Shown: piece after piece, positions 1 through 8,827 of the stretch
Layout of the letters: each line of letters begins with the position of its first letter
Position numbering within the stretch: position 1 is the first letter of the stretch
Source: Nosocomiicoccus ampullae
GTDB taxonomy: Bacteria; Bacillota; Bacilli; Staphylococcales; Salinicoccaceae
Length of the DNA stretch: 58,984 bases
Direction: 5' to 3'
Assembly: GCF_001696685.1 (NCBI RefSeq)
Contig: NZ_MBFG01000011.1
Span: forward strand, 1 to 58,984
Translations under genes and position numbers: made by a program
The notes under the pieces: generated by a model
Seen by the model: only the letters and a program-made list of their open reading frames with translations
Databases searched by the model: none
Told to the model about the DNA's origin: nothing

Positions 1-1
1 A

Positions 2-151
2 ATTACTTTAATAGCAGCTTATATGCTAATTCCAATTTGGGGTATTTATGGTGCTAGTTATGTAATGATTATAACTAGCGTAGCTCAATTAGTGATTCAT
101 ATAATCACGTTGAAATTAATATTTAAGAAGAAAGTAAAAGAAAAGACCTAA
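2..151 (+). CDS. Polysaccharide flippase (Wzx-like), C-terminal end only
   Basis: This open frame runs in from the window edge and ends at TAA 149-151. The 49 visible residues form two hydrophobic segments (around IPIWGIYGASYVMIIT and VAQLVIHIITLKLI) followed by a lysine-rich tail. That matches the cytoplasmic end of polytopic MATE/Wzx oligosaccharide exporters. Its position just before nucleotide-sugar and glycosyltransferase genes supports a role in flipping lipid-linked repeat units across the membrane. Most of the gene lies outside the window, so the assignment rests on hydropathy and context. Confidence 0.6.
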   Translation: MTLIAAYMLIPIWGIYGASYVMIITSVAQLVIHIITLKLIFKKKVKEKT

Positions 152-210
152 AACCTCAAGTATGTCAATATTAACTTAAATTATCATTATTAAACTAGGA
201 GAATTCTAAA

Positions 211-1230
211 ATGAAAAAAATATTAATTACAGGATTAGCGGGTTTCATTGGATCGCATTTGGCAAAAAAACTGAATCAACAAGGTTATGAAGTAATTGGA
301 ATAGATAATTTGAATGACTACTATTCTGTAAATCTAAAGCAGGATCGACTCAATATATTCTTAGATTCAAATTTTAGAAATTACAAAATAAATTTAGAAG
401 ATACAAGCGATGTTTTAAATGTATTTGAAGTAGAAAAACCAGATGTAGTAATAAACTTAGCTGCTCAAGCAGGTGTTAGATATAGCTTAGAAAATCCTCA
501 TACCTATATAACGAGTAATGTGAATGGTTTTGTTAACATCTTGGAAGGCTGCAGGCATAGTAATGTAAAACACCTTATATACGCATCATCTAGCTCAGTA
601 TATGGAGCAAATACTACTAAACCATTCTCAACTTCAGATAATATCGATCATCCATTAAGTCTGTATGCGGCAACTAAAAAGTCAAATGAATTAATGGCTC
701 ATACGTATAGTCATCTATATGATTTACCTACAACAGGTTTACGTTTCTTCACGGTTTATGGCCCATGGGGAAGGCCAGACATGGCATTATTTAAATTTAC
801 AAAAGCCATTGTTAATGACGAACCTATTGATGTATATAATCATGGAAATATGATGAGAGATTTTACTTATGTTGATGATATTGTTGAAGCTATTTCTAGG
901 TTAGTTGAAAAACCAGCACAACCTAATCCAGAGTGGTCTGGAGATAATCCAGATCCTAGTTCAAGTTATGCTCCGTATAAAATCTACAATATTGGTAATA
1001 ATTCACCAGTACGTTTAATGGAGTTTGTAGAAGCTATTGAAAATAAAGTTGGTAAAACTGCTAAAAAGAATTTTATGAATTTACAACCAGGAGATGTCCC
1101 AGAAACATACGCCAACGTAGAAGACTTATTTAATAGTATTAATTTTAAACCAGAAACTAAAATACAAGATGGAGTAAACAATTTTGTAGATTGGTATCTA
1201 GATTATTATAAAGTATGTGATTCTAATTGA
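211..1230 (+). CDS. UDP-glucuronate 4-epimerase-like SDR (CapI type)
   Basis: This is an NAD-dependent extended SDR of 339 residues. The Rossmann motif GLAGFIG lies at residues 8-14 and the catalytic pair YAATK at 152-156 (Tyr152, Lys156). The [11 protein letters not shown] signature and the long insert before PYKIYNIGN are typical of UDP-glucuronate 4-epimerases (CapI/LspL) rather than GalE. The expected reaction is interconversion of UDP-GlcA and UDP-GalA for a uronic-acid-containing surface polymer. TAGGAG precedes the ATG. The next gene starts within its stop codon, so the two are probably translationally coupled. The 4-epimerase assignment is from family resemblance. Confidence 0.8.
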   Translation: MKKILITGLAGFIGSHLAKKLNQQGYEVIGIDNLNDYYSVNLKQDRLNIFLDSNFRNYKINLEDTSDVLNVFEVEKPDVVINLAAQAGVRYSLENPHTYITSNVNGFVNILEGCRHSNVKHLIYASSSSVYGANTTKPFSTSDNIDHPLSLYAATKKSNELMAHTYSHLYDLPTTGLRFFTVYGPWGRPDMALFKFTKAIVNDEPIDVYNHGNMMRDFTYVDDIVEAISRLVEKPAQPNPEWSGDNPDPSSSYAPYKIYNIGNNSPVRLMEFVEAIENKVGKTAKKNFMNLQPGDVPETYANVEDLFNSINFKPETKIQDGVNNFVDWYLDYYKVCDSN

Positions 1231-2378
1231 GATTAACTTTCATACACGATCATAAGTTTATTTATGAAAATGATATTTATTATTCTTCGGGTAAGTTTTC
1301 TAAAAGTATTATGGAAAGATATCTTGTAGGACCAATTGATAATATACAGTTTATTGGTAGACAGGAAACTAATAAAAATACACCACAGAGTTTATCAAAA
1401 GTTTCAAGCAATAATATTGTAGTAAACCCTATTAAATTTCTTAGATCGAAAGCAGACTTTATAACTAAAAGGAAAAAAATATATCAATTTTTAAAAGAGA
1501 ATATTCATCCTGAAGATATTGTTATAATACGTATGCCGAGTGAAATCGGATATATTGCAGCAAGTTATTTGAAAAATAAAAATATTCCATACGGTATTGA
1601 ATTAGTTGGAGACCCGTGGGATTCGCTATGGTATCATGGTTCTGTTATAGGGAAAATGATGGCCTTTATAAATAAGTATAAAGTTAAAAAATACGTAAAA
1701 AATTCTAATAATACTATTTATGTAACTAAGCATTATTTACAGAAAAGATATCCTTCAAAGAACAATACTTATAATGCATCTAATGTACTTATTAATAAAG
1801 TGGAAAATAATTATAAAACCAATAAATCATCATATAAAAAAGTGGGATTAATAGGCAGTCTTGATACAAAATATAAAGGTATCGACACTGCACTTAGAAG
1901 TATGACTTTATTAAATGAAAATATAAAGTTAGAAATAGTAGGTAACGGTCCACAAGAAATATGGAATAAGAAAATTCGTAAATTAAACCTGAGCAACAGA
2001 GTAACTTTAAAAGGCACTCTTAAAAGCGGAAAAGAAATAGAGAATTGGTTTTCGACATTAGACTTATACATTCAGCCAAGTTATACAGAAGGATTACCAA
2101 GGGCATTAGTAGAAGCTATGTCCAATGGACTTCCTTGTTTAGGATCTGATGTAGGAGGAATACCCGAATTATTACCATCCACTTATATTCATCATGCTAA
2201 GGATTATAAAAAATTAGCCAAACATATTTCGTTAGTGATATCTAATGAATCATTAAGTAATGAAATGTCTCAACAAAATTTAATTACTGCTAACAACTAT
2301 TTAAGCAGTAATATTCAAAGAGAAAGAGAAAAATTTATTAAAACAATTTGTAGAGAGAAGGCAGAATATGAATCGTAA
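1227..2378 (+). CDS. GT4-family glycosyltransferase
   Basis: A 383-residue GT-B glycosyltransferase. The C-terminal half has the GT4 E-x7-E signature (EGLPRALVE, near residue 290) followed by a GG-x-PE motif ([10 protein letters not shown]), the nucleotide-sugar binding region. The N-terminus begins [10 protein letters not shown], which fits the first beta strand of the family, so the TTG start is preferred. That TTG overlaps the TGA of the epimerase by three bases (1228-1230). Donor and acceptor cannot be read from sequence. It probably adds one sugar to the lipid-linked repeat unit in the cytoplasm. Base composition is very AT-rich, as in the rest of the cluster. Confidence 0.8.
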   Translation: MRLTFIHDHKFIYENDIYYSSGKFSKSIMERYLVGPIDNIQFIGRQETNKNTPQSLSKVSSNNIVVNPIKFLRSKADFITKRKKIYQFLKENIHPEDIVIIRMPSEIGYIAASYLKNKNIPYGIELVGDPWDSLWYHGSVIGKMMAFINKYKVKKYVKNSNNTIYVTKHYLQKRYPSKNNTYNASNVLINKVENNYKTNKSSYKKVGLIGSLDTKYKGIDTALRSMTLLNENIKLEIVGNGPQEIWNKKIRKLNLSNRVTLKGTLKSGKEIENWFSTLDLYIQPSYTEGLPRALVEAMSNGLPCLGSDVGGIPELLPSTYIHHAKDYKKLAKHISLVISNESLSNEMSQQNLITANNYLSSNIQREREKFIKTICREKAEYES

Positions 2379-3642
2379 AATTGCTGTAGTTGGTCTTGGG
2401 TATGTAGGCTTGCCTGTAGCAGTATCTTTTGGTAAGCAACATGAAGTAATTGGTTTTGATATTAATGAGCAACGTATCAAAGAGTTAAAAGAAGGTTACG
2501 ATCGTACAAATGAAGTAGATGAAAAAGACTTATTAGATACAAATATTATTTTCACTGCAGATAAAAATGAACTAAAAAAAGCAGATTTTATTATAGTAGC
2601 AGTTCCGACGCCTATCAATAAACATAATCAACCTGATTTAAATCCACTTTTAAAGGCAAGCGAAACTGTTGGTTCGGTTATGAATGAAGGTACAATAGTT
2701 GTATATGAATCAACTGTATATCCTGGTGCTACTGAAGAAGATTGTGTTCCTGTGCTAGAAAAATTCTCAGGTCTTAAATCAGGGGAAGATTTCTTCGTAG
2801 GCTATTCACCTGAAAGAATCAATCCAGGTGATAAAGTACATACATTCGAAACAATAACTAAAGTTGTAAGCGGGCAAACTCCTGAAGTTTTAAACATAGT
2901 AGCTGATGTTTATTCCTCAGTTGTTAAGGCAGGTGTACATAAAGCTGAAACTATAAAAGTAGCTGAAGCAGCTAAAGTCATCGAGAATACTCAACGTGAT
3001 GTCAATATCGCATTAATGAATGAACTAGCAGTAATTTTCGACAAAATGAATGTAAGCACAAAAGATGTACTAAAAGCTGCAGGAACAAAATGGAATTTTC
3101 TTAAATTTAGTCCTGGGTTGGTAGGAGGACATTGTATCGGAGTAGATCCGTACTACTTAACTCATAAAGCACAAGAATTAGGACACCATCCTGAAGTTAT
3201 ATTAGCAGGACGCCGAATTAATGATGGAATGGCCAAACATATAGCATCTTCAATTATAAAAAAAATGTTAAAAAAAGGTTTTCCTGTTATAGGAGCTAAT
3301 ATTAATGTTTTAGGGCTTACTTTTAAAGAAAACACTCCTGATTTAAGAAACACTAAAGTTATTGATGTAATAAAAGAGCTTCAAGATTTTGGTTTAAACG
3401 TTATTGTTAATGATGTAGAAGCAGACCCTAAAGAAGCTAAAAAGTTTTATGATTTAGATTTGAGGAATACCGATGAACTTAATACGGAAGATGTATTAGT
3501 ATTAACAGTTCCACATGATGATTATTTAATAAATAAAGAAAAGTATCTAGAATTAGTTTCAGATGATGGTCTTATTTTCGATATAAAAGGAATTATTGAA
3601 GATAATGATTTAAAAGAAAAACAGTCCATCTGGAGGCTTTAA
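2368..3642 (+). CDS. UDP-N-acetylhexosamine 6-dehydrogenase (CapL/TviB/WbpO type)
   Basis: A nucleotide-sugar dehydrogenase of 424 residues. The N-terminal NAD-binding motif is GLGYVG (residues 9-14). The catalytic cysteine is Cys256 in GGHCIGVDPYYL. The C-terminal UDP-binding domain contains GLTFKENTPDLRN. The GYDRTNEV segment resembles the CapL/TviB branch that oxidises UDP-GlcNAc or UDP-GalNAc, rather than UDP-glucose dehydrogenases. With the epimerase it implies at least one uronic acid in the polymer. The start overlaps the preceding glycosyltransferase by 11 bases, with a purine-rich Shine-Dalgarno inside that gene. Exact substrate is inferred. Confidence 0.82.
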   Translation: MNRKIAVVGLGYVGLPVAVSFGKQHEVIGFDINEQRIKELKEGYDRTNEVDEKDLLDTNIIFTADKNELKKADFIIVAVPTPINKHNQPDLNPLLKASETVGSVMNEGTIVVYESTVYPGATEEDCVPVLEKFSGLKSGEDFFVGYSPERINPGDKVHTFETITKVVSGQTPEVLNIVADVYSSVVKAGVHKAETIKVAEAAKVIENTQRDVNIALMNELAVIFDKMNVSTKDVLKAAGTKWNFLKFSPGLVGGHCIGVDPYYLTHKAQELGHHPEVILAGRRINDGMAKHIASSIIKKMLKKGFPVIGANINVLGLTFKENTPDLRNTKVIDVIKELQDFGLNVIVNDVEADPKEAKKFYDLDLRNTDELNTEDVLVLTVPHDDYLINKEKYLELVSDDGLIFDIKGIIEDNDLKEKQSIWRL

Positions 3643-4797
3643 ATGAAACCAAAGATTGTACAAGTTACAGCCATAGGAATGTCTCAAGTGAAATTGCTTT
3701 CAAAACTAAATACTACTTTGGTAGAAAATGGTTTTGAGGTTCATGCTGTTTGTACTGCCGATGAATATACTAATCTGCTGTCAAAAGATAAAATTACTTT
3801 TCATGATGTGAAAATAGATCGGGCTATAAACCCAATAGGCAATTTAAAGTCTATTATTAAAATGGTTAAGGTTTTCAAAAAAATTAAACCAGAAATTGTA
3901 CACGTTCACACACCTGTAGCAGCTGTTCTAGGAAGAATAGCTGCTAAAATTGCAGGTGTTCCACACGTTATATATACAGCTCATGGTTTTTATTTTCATG
4001 AAGGTATGAGCAGGACAAAGTATAAATTATTTTTTACAATCGAAAAGTTTATCGGTAGAATTTTTACGGACCATATTTTTACACAAAGTAAAGAAGACTA
4101 TGACTTAGCAGTTCAAAATAAATTCTTGAATAATAATAACTACTTACATATTTCCAATGGAATTGATTTAAAAAATCAGTTTAATTTTAATAACATTAAT
4201 AAAAAAGAAATAGAAACGTTAAGAAAAAAATTGAATATCAAAGACGAGGATATTGTTTTTACCTTTTTAGGAAGAATGGTAAAAGAAAAAGGCATTATAG
4301 AATTACTTGAAGCATTTAATATTCTTTCGTCTGAAAATCAAAATGTTAAGCTACTCTGTATGGGGAGTATGCCGGACTCTGAAAGAGATGGTTCCGTCGG
4401 CGAATTATTGAAAAACTACGATAACAATCAAATTACATTCTTAGGGCAGGTTTCTTCGCCTGAAAAATACTATGCACTTTCGGATGTTTTCGTTCTACCA
4501 TCATACAGAGAAGGAATGCCCAGATCTATAATAGAAGCAATGGCAATGAGAAATGCAATTATAGCTACAGATATTAGAGGATCAAGGGAAGAGGTTTCTC
4601 ATAAAGATAATGGATATTTAGTTGAAGTACAAAATATAACAGAATTGTTAGAAACAATGAGATACTTAACTCATCACCCAGATAAAATAGAATCAATGAA
4701 AGAATCAGGATATAAGAAAACATTGGCAGAGTATGATGAAGAACTTGTTGTGGATAAACAACTGAAAGTCTTTAATCAGATTCTTGAAAGAAGGTAA
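3643..4797 (+). CDS. GT4-family glycosyltransferase (CapM/PglA/EpsD-like)
   Basis: A 384-residue GT-B enzyme starting directly after the dehydrogenase stop codon. It contains HVHTPVAAVLGRI and YTAHGFYFHEG in the acceptor-side domain and EGMPRSIIE (E-x7-E) plus TDIRGSREE in the donor-side domain. This combination is common in the enzymes that follow a PglC-type initiator and transfer a HexNAc to undecaprenyl-PP-linked bacillosamine or FucNAc (PglA, CapM). The neighbouring pglC-D-E module supports that reading. It has no membrane segment and probably acts at the inner face of the membrane. The sugar transferred is inferred from context. Confidence 0.78.
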   Translation: MKPKIVQVTAIGMSQVKLLSKLNTTLVENGFEVHAVCTADEYTNLLSKDKITFHDVKIDRAINPIGNLKSIIKMVKVFKKIKPEIVHVHTPVAAVLGRIAAKIAGVPHVIYTAHGFYFHEGMSRTKYKLFFTIEKFIGRIFTDHIFTQSKEDYDLAVQNKFLNNNNYLHISNGIDLKNQFNFNNINKKEIETLRKKLNIKDEDIVFTFLGRMVKEKGIIELLEAFNILSSENQNVKLLCMGSMPDSERDGSVGELLKNYDNNQITFLGQVSSPEKYYALSDVFVLPSYREGMPRSIIEAMAMRNAIIATDIRGSREEVSHKDNGYLVEVQNITELLETMRYLTHHPDKIESMKESGYKKTLAEYDEELVVDKQLKVFNQILERR

Positions 4798-4801
4798 GTC
4801 T

Positions 4802-5407
4802 ATGAAACGTTTGTTCGATTTTAGTTCTTCAGTAATTGGTCTAGTTATTGTTTCTCCAGTAATTATTGGAACAGCACTAGTCGTAAAAAAGAAATTAGGT
4901 TCACCTGTGATTTTCAAACAAACAAGGCCTGGGAAAAATGGGAAGCCCTTTGAGTTATATAAATTTAGAACGATGACCGATGAGTTAGATGATAATGGAG
5001 AACTTCTTCCTGATTCAGTGCGTTTAACAAAAACAGGTAAAATATTACGCAAGCTAAGTGTAGATGAGCTACCACAACTTATTAATGTTATTAAAGGTGA
5101 TATGAGTCTTGTTGGCCCACGTCCGTTACTTATGGAGTATGTTGAACTTTATGATGATAGACAAATAAAGCGTTTAGACGTAAAACCAGGCATAACTGGT
5201 TGGGCTCAAGTGAACGGACGTAATAATCTTTCGTGGGAAGAAAGGTTAGAATTAGATGTGTGGTACGTTGAGAATCAAACATTTATGCTTGATATGAAGA
5301 TACTTTATATGACACTGCAGAAAGTTGTTAAGCGGGAAGGTGTCAGTCATCCGGGGCAAGCAACAATGGAGAAATTCACTGGATCGTCAAAGGCTGAAAT
5401 TATATGA
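4802..5407 (+). CDS. Initiating phosphoglycosyl transferase (PglC/EpsL-like)
   Basis: A small monotopic phosphoglycosyl transferase of 201 residues, the size of Campylobacter PglC. One N-terminal hydrophobic segment (residues about 10-28) is the re-entrant membrane helix. The catalytic Asp-Glu lies in SVDELPQL, followed by GDMSLVGPRP and PGITGWAQVNGRN, all family signatures. It moves a sugar-1-phosphate from UDP onto undecaprenyl phosphate, which starts repeat-unit assembly. The ATG at 4802 is chosen because AGAAGG lies at the right distance. An upstream TTG at 4784 would place the start inside the previous gene without a site. The next gene overlaps by four bases. Confidence 0.85.
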   Translation: MKRLFDFSSSVIGLVIVSPVIIGTALVVKKKLGSPVIFKQTRPGKNGKPFELYKFRTMTDELDDNGELLPDSVRLTKTGKILRKLSVDELPQLINVIKGDMSLVGPRPLLMEYVELYDDRQIKRLDVKPGITGWAQVNGRNNLSWEERLELDVWYVENQTFMLDMKILYMTLQKVVKREGVSHPGQATMEKFTGSSKAEII

Positions 5408-6027
5408 AGAAAATAATTCTGATTGGAAATGGTGGTCACAGCAAAGTAATTCAAGCAATAATACATAGAACAGAAGGCTATGAATTAGTAGGTATACTTG
5501 ATGAGGTTATAGAAGGTTTTTATGAAAAAGAATCTGTTTTTTATGATAACCTAAATAATATTTCAAATTATACAAATGATTTTTTCTTTCTCGTTGCTAT
5601 AGGTGATAATTCAGTTCGCAATGCTATTATCAAGAGAAATAATTTAAGGGATGATAATTTTACTTCTATTATTGATGTTAATGCTATCATTTCTCCAGAT
5701 GTTTCCATAGGTGTAGGTACAGTCGTAATGCCTGGTGTTGTTATTAACCCTGGAAGTATTATAGGAAAACATTCAATTGTGAATACAAGTGCTGTAGTAG
5801 AACATGATAATACTCTAGGAGATTTTGTTCATATATCTCCTAATGCCACACTAGCAGGAACTGTAACTGTTAAAGATTTTGTTCATATAGGATCTGGTGC
5901 AACTGTTATACCAAATACTACAATATATCAACATTCGATTATTGGTGCTGGTGCGGTTGTGACAAATGATATAGAAGAAAAATCACTAGCAGTGGGTGTT
6001 CCTGCAAAAATTGTTAAAAGGAGATGA
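5404..6027 (+). CDS. PglD/EpsM-like UDP-amino-sugar N-acetyltransferase
   Basis: A 207-residue protein of the NeuD/PglD family. The N-terminal half is a Rossmann-like UDP-sugar domain starting IILIGNGGHSKV. The C-terminal half is a left-handed beta helix of hexapeptide repeats (about residues 90-200). The probable base is the histidine in VVEHDNTLGDFVHISP. In PglD this enzyme acetylates the 4-amino group of UDP-4-amino-4,6-dideoxy-GlcNAc to give UDP-diNAcBac. The overlap with the PglC-like gene upstream and the PglE-like gene downstream makes the bacillosamine route likely. The acetyl-CoA donor is inferred from the family. Confidence 0.82.
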   Translation: MKKIILIGNGGHSKVIQAIIHRTEGYELVGILDEVIEGFYEKESVFYDNLNNISNYTNDFFFLVAIGDNSVRNAIIKRNNLRDDNFTSIIDVNAIISPDVSIGVGTVVMPGVVINPGSIIGKHSIVNTSAVVEHDNTLGDFVHISPNATLAGTVTVKDFVHIGSGATVIPNTTIYQHSIIGAGAVVTNDIEEKSLAVGVPAKIVKRR

Positions 6028-6031
6028 TCTA

Positions 6032-7168
6032 ATGGGAGAGTCAAAAATCTTATTATCTTCCCCACATATGGGAGGGACCGAAGTGAAATATGTACAGGAA
6101 GCATTTGATACGAATTGGATTGCACCTTTAGGAAAAAATGTAATTGAATTTGAGAATCAAGTTAAAAAGTTTACGGGATCTAACGCTGCATGTGCTTTAT
6201 CTAGTGGTACTGCAGGTATACATATTGCCCTTGATTTACTAGGAGTTCAACAGGGTGATGTGGTGTTCTGTTCTTCATTAACATTTATTGCAAGTGCTAA
6301 TCCTATTCTCTATTTAGGTGCTAAACCTGTATTCATAGACTCGGATTTGGAAAGCTGGAATATGTCTCCAATTGCTTTAGAGAAAGCATTTAAGGCATAT
6401 GAAGAAAAAGGCAAATTGCCTAAAGCAGTTGTGATTGTTAACTTATATGGTCAATCAGCTAAGATGGATGAACTGATGGCTATATGTGATAATTATAATG
6501 TTCCTGTAGTAGAAGATGCTGCCGAATCACTTGGTGCATTATACAAAGGTAAAATGAGTGGAACTTTCGGTAAGTTTGGTGTTTTTTCATTTAATGGAAA
6601 TAAGATTATAACAACATCAGGTGGCGGTATGATAGTTTCTGATGATGAGGAAATGATTCAAAAAGCATTGAAAAAAGCAACTCAAGCGAGAGATCAAGCT
6701 GTACATTATCAGCACAGCGAAGTGGGCTATAACTATAGATTGAGTAATATAAGCGCTGGTATTGGTCGTGGTCAAATGGAAGTCCTTGAGCAACGAATTA
6801 ATGAAAAACGTGAGATATTTAACCGTTACGAAGAAGCATTAGGTGCTATTGATGGAATCGAAATGATGCCAGAATTGGAAAATACATATCATAACCGCTG
6901 GTTATCTACGATGATTATAGATTCTGAAAAATTTGGAGTAAGTGTTTTAGAAATCATCGAACACCTTGCGAAAAATAATATTGAGGCAAGACCAGTATGG
7001 AAACCAATGCATATGCAGCCACTGTTTGAGAAATGTGATTATTTCAGTGAAGAAAAAGATAACTCTAAGTACTTATATGAGAATGGTATTTGTTTACCAT
7101 CAGATACGAAGATGACAGTTGAGCAGCAAGAATTTGTTATTAATGAAATTAAAGATATACTAAGTTAA
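6032..7168 (+). CDS. PglE/EpsN-like sugar aminotransferase (DegT/DnrJ/EryC1/StrS)
   Basis: A PLP-dependent sugar aminotransferase of 378 residues. The Schiff-base lysine is Lys191 in FNGNKIITTSGGG, with the PLP-phosphate segment SSGTAGIHIAL near residue 55 and VVEDAAESLGA near 155. In the PglE/EpsN group it converts UDP-4-keto-6-deoxy-GlcNAc to the 4-amino sugar acetylated by the previous enzyme. ATG 6032 is preferred over the longer frame because AAAGGAG lies just upstream at 6018-6024. The PglF/EpsC-type dehydratase needed for the substrate is not in the window and would have to lie upstream. A terminator follows immediately. Confidence 0.85.
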   Translation: MGESKILLSSPHMGGTEVKYVQEAFDTNWIAPLGKNVIEFENQVKKFTGSNAACALSSGTAGIHIALDLLGVQQGDVVFCSSLTFIASANPILYLGAKPVFIDSDLESWNMSPIALEKAFKAYEEKGKLPKAVVIVNLYGQSAKMDELMAICDNYNVPVVEDAAESLGALYKGKMSGTFGKFGVFSFNGNKIITTSGGGMIVSDDEEMIQKALKKATQARDQAVHYQHSEVGYNYRLSNISAGIGRGQMEVLEQRINEKREIFNRYEEALGAIDGIEMMPELENTYHNRWLSTMIIDSEKFGVSVLEIIEHLAKNNIEARPVWKPMHMQPLFEKCDYFSEEKDNSKYLYENGICLPSDTKMTVEQQEFVINEIKDILS

Positions 7169-7196
7169 ACCACATCATTTATTATGTGGTTTTTTC
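7169..7196 (+). terminator. Rho-independent terminator of the polysaccharide cluster
   Basis: The stem ACCACAT / ATGTGGT is followed by six T residues directly after the aminotransferase stop. It separates the cluster from the P450 gene. Confidence 0.85.
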
Positions 7197-7272
7197 TATA
7201 TGTTGAGGTATAAAAAGGGGAGGAAATGCTATTCATGTAAGGTAGTTTGTAAGTGAATTTCTCTCTCGATTT

Positions 7273-7298
7273 GTTTAACGAATTCATCTCCAGGGTAA
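7273..7298 (+). promoter_or_regulatory. Sigma-B-like promoter upstream of the P450 gene
   Basis: GTTTAA (7273-7278), a 14-base spacer, then GGGTAA (7293-7298). This matches the sigma-B form GTTTAA-N12-15-GGGTAT with one mismatch. It sits about 34 bases before the P450 start codon. No good sigma-A pair is visible in this 163-base gap, so general stress control is the simplest reading. Confidence 0.6.
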
Positions 7299-7331
7299 AA
7301 TTTACTAACATACTTAATTAGGAGTGTTTAA

Positions 7332-8582
7332 ATGAATTCAAATATGCCAAAAGATTCAGGTCTTGATAAGACTCTAAGTCTTCTTAAAGAGGGTTATGAG
7401 TTCGTCATGAATCGTGACAGAGAGCTTGATACAAACATTTTTGAAACGCGTATTCTCGGTGAAAAGACGATTTGTCTTACTGGCAGTAAACAGGCTGAGT
7501 TGTTTTATGACAACACTCGCTTCAGAAGAAGTGATGCTGCACCGGCTAGAGTGAAAAAGACGCTTTTCGGTGAAGGGGGCGTACAGGGTCTCGATGGTGA
7601 CGCGCACAAAAATCGTAAAGCGATGTTCATGTCTTTAATGGACAACAAAGCCATGGATGAGATTGAGAGTCTCACAGAGAGATACTGGCACGAATTTTTT
7701 GCGGATATCAATGAGTTTGAGACTATAGAGTTATACGAAGCAGCGAAGATAGTGTTCCTGCAGGTTGCCTGCGACTGGGTGGGTGTTTCTTTGGAAGATG
7801 AGGATCTCGAGACTCGTGCGAAGCAGATTTCTGATTTATATGAGTCGCCTGCAGAACTCGGAGTACAGCACTGGAAAGGGCGTAAATCCCGCTCTCTGGT
7901 TGAGGATTGGATTCAAGAACTTATTGAAGGTGTACGTAATGGTGAGATTGAAGCTGATAAAGACAGAGCGCTCTATCAATTCGCTATGCACAAAGATCTA
8001 GATGGAAAACTATTAGATGCTCAGATTGCGACAGTAGAGATTTTAAATCTGATTCGTCCGATTAATGCGATTAGTGTCTGGGTCGCTATGATGGGTCTCG
8101 CACTCCATGAACATAAAGAGGAGGCGGGTAAACTGAAGGGTGCTAGTCTTGAACAGCTCGAATGGTTCATTCAGGAAGTCAGACGCTATTATCCTTTCTT
8201 CCCAGTCGCAGTGGCACGTGTAGCCCTTGATTTCGAATGGCAAGGTTACGAGTTTAAGGAAGGCACTTTAACGCTCTTGGACTTATATGGTACCAACCGT
8301 CATCCTGACGATTGGTCTCGTCCAGAAGAGTTCTCGCCGGAGCGTTTTAAAGGCTGGCAGCAGACACCGTTTAACTTTATTCCGCAAGGTGGAGGTTCTT
8401 ATGACTTTGGTCACCGCTGTGCAGGGGAGTTTATTACGATAGTCGTTATGCGGACAACACTCGACTTTCTTGTCAATCATTTGGAATTTGAAGTACCGGA
8501 CCAAGATTTCAGCTTTGAATACAACGACATTCCAGCTGTACCGAATGACAAAGTGAAAATAAAACCGACACGTTTAAAATAA
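7332..8582 (+). CDS. CYP152-family P450 (fatty-acid peroxygenase / decarboxylase)
   Basis: A 416-residue P450 that aligns without gaps in its key positions to Bacillus CYP152A1 and Jeotgalicoccus OleT. The heme thiolate is Cys363 in GHRCAGE. The substrate-carboxylate pair is Arg242-Pro243 in NLIRPINAI. This family uses hydrogen peroxide instead of a redox partner. The distal residue is Gln85 (GVQGLDG), as in the hydroxylating enzyme; OleT has His there and favours decarboxylation to terminal alkenes. A good Shine-Dalgarno (TAGGAG) precedes the ATG. Codons look clearly richer in G and C than the adjacent polysaccharide genes, which suggests separate ancestry. Monocistronic between two terminators. 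Confidence 0.92.
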   Translation: MNSNMPKDSGLDKTLSLLKEGYEFVMNRDRELDTNIFETRILGEKTICLTGSKQAELFYDNTRFRRSDAAPARVKKTLFGEGGVQGLDGDAHKNRKAMFMSLMDNKAMDEIESLTERYWHEFFADINEFETIELYEAAKIVFLQVACDWVGVSLEDEDLETRAKQISDLYESPAELGVQHWKGRKSRSLVEDWIQELIEGVRNGEIEADKDRALYQFAMHKDLDGKLLDAQIATVEILNLIRPINAISVWVAMMGLALHEHKEEAGKLKGASLEQLEWFIQEVRRYYPFFPVAVARVALDFEWQGYEFKEGTLTLLDLYGTNRHPDDWSRPEEFSPERFKGWQQTPFNFIPQGGGSYDFGHRCAGEFITIVVMRTTLDFLVNHLEFEVPDQDFSFEYNDIPAVPNDKVKIKPTRLK

Positions 8583-8608
8583 CTGTAATTATCTAGTGAA
8601 ATAAATGG

Positions 8609-8645
8609 AAAGGGATGGGGAATACTTTAACCCCATCCCTTTATT
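8609..8645 (+). terminator. Rho-independent terminator after the P450 gene
   Basis: A strong GC-rich stem AAGGGATGGGG / CCCCATCCCTT with a ten-base loop, followed by T-rich sequence. Confidence 0.85.
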
Positions 8646-8783
8646 TTATAATTGTCCTTACATAAAAGTATTTTTCTTAAATAAAATATAATCTTAATTT
8701 TTAAGAATGATGATTTTCACTTATTTTATTTGAAATAACCTATTAAATCCTCATCGGACTGTACTTTCCAATTTAGTTATATG

Positions 8784-8792
8784 TGCTATTAT
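8784..8792 (+). promoter_or_regulatory. Extended -10 promoter before the DUF218 gene
   Basis: TGC-TATTAT forms an extended -10 element 35 bases before the TTG start. No clear -35 hexamer is visible. Confidence 0.45.
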
Positions 8793-8827
8793 ATGCTTTA
8801 ACGAATTAAGACAATTGGGAGAAAACT

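Noticed and set aside
7765..8001. 78-codon ORF inside the P450 gene, other frame
   Set aside because: It is a shadow of the P450 coding sequence with no start signal or similarity.
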